DNA from: Flavobacteriaceae bacterium
Lineage (GTDB): Bacteria; Bacteroidota; Bacteroidia; Flavobacteriales; Flavobacteriaceae
Assembly (NCBI GenBank): GCA_024643385.1
Contig: JAHEMZ010000022.1
Span: 1-35,612 of the forward strand
DNA length: 35,612 bases
Direction: 5' to 3'
The notes beneath the pieces are model-generated. The model had not been told where the DNA came from and searched no databases. It saw only the letters and a program-made list of their open reading frames with translations. Position numbers and translations under genes: made by a program. Numbering within the stretch: the stretch's first letter is position 1; the number at the start of each line of letters is the position of its first letter. This document shows, in pieces, positions 35,351 to 35,612 of the stretch.

Positions 35351-35612
35351 CCGCCCGTCCCAACATTCATGCACTCCTGCAAATAGAAAATCCTACGCCC
35401 TGCGGGCATGTCTTTTTTTATTCCCTGCGCATTTGAAAGCAAGCTTTCCAATGTTGGGAGTGGCTCCGCCCGTCCCAACAGTCACGCACTACTGCAAATA
35501 GAAAATCCTACGCCCTGCGGGCATGTCTTTTTTTATTCCCTGCGCATTTGAAAGCAAGCTTTCCAATGTTGGGAGTGGCTCCGCCCGTCCCAACAGTCAC
35601 GCACTACTGCAA
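35351..35612 (+). repeat. 115-bp tandem repeat running off the window
   Basis: An exact 115-bp period is seen, with units starting at 35351, 35466 and 35581, the third one cut by the window edge. The first unit differs from the second by a few bases. Each unit contains a GCCC-TGC-GGGC hairpin followed within a few bases by a run of T, a GAAAGC/GCTTTC hairpin, and a GTTGGGA/TCCCAAC stem crossing the unit junction. It starts 11 bases after the AddB-like stop. No protein is apparent; the total number of units is unknown. Confidence 0.88.

Overview
The window is chromosomal DNA from a member of the Bacteroidota, most likely a gliding, probably marine Flavobacteriaceae; genus cannot be decided from the sequence. 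The evidence is gldH next to a PSP1/RicT gene and a class A penicillin-binding protein, an IPExxxVDY-family gene inside an acpP-fabF-rnc-pyk cluster, an OmpA-family porin with thrombospondin type 3 repeats, many short lipoprotein signals, and repeated -7 boxes of the Bacteroidota form TAnnTTTG. Most of the window is ordinary core genome. There are no rRNA or tRNA genes, CRISPR arrays, prophages or insertion sequences.

Layout. 1-3453 (minus): ricT, gldH and a PBP1A gene cut by the window edge, overlapping or nearly touching. 3758-6762 (plus): a GH20 hexosaminidase lipoprotein translationally coupled to cutC. 6788-8280 (minus): an overlapping set of NAD(P)-binding, VOC and CYTH genes. 8341-10338 (plus): dinB and an SH3-like lipoprotein closed by a terminator. 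10391-14810 (minus): two SGNH-hydrolase-like proteins and an MBOAT acyltransferase, a likely polysaccharide O-acetylation module. 14997-19274 (minus): acpP, fabF, rnc, an IPExxxVDY gene and pyk. 19546-23715 (plus): purN, a viroplasmin-type RNase H, a PfkB-family kinase and a long PurF-like protein. 25026-26507: a START-like protein and, convergent to it, superoxide dismutase. 26659-35339 (plus): an AddA-like helicase-nuclease, kbl, an OmpA-family protein and an AddB-like nuclease, so the two presumed AddAB subunits are separated by two unrelated genes.

The most unusual stretch is the 1.3 kb gap at 23716-25025. It holds two near-identical transcription units of about 74 nt, each with a TAnnTTTG box, a conserved 6-bp hairpin with a 20-nt loop, and a strong intrinsic terminator. 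Each is followed by repeats with an exact 147-bp period. In every repeat a GCCT/AGGC stem is kept while its four-base loop varies, and each repeat carries an orphan 3' arm resembling the small RNA's terminator. I do not recognise this as a named element; it is the best candidate here for something undescribed. A second, unrelated tandem repeat (115-bp period) begins directly after the AddB-like gene and runs off the window end.

Two gaps (3511-3657 and 25611-25792, both minus) show coding-like frames without a proper start and may be gene remnants.
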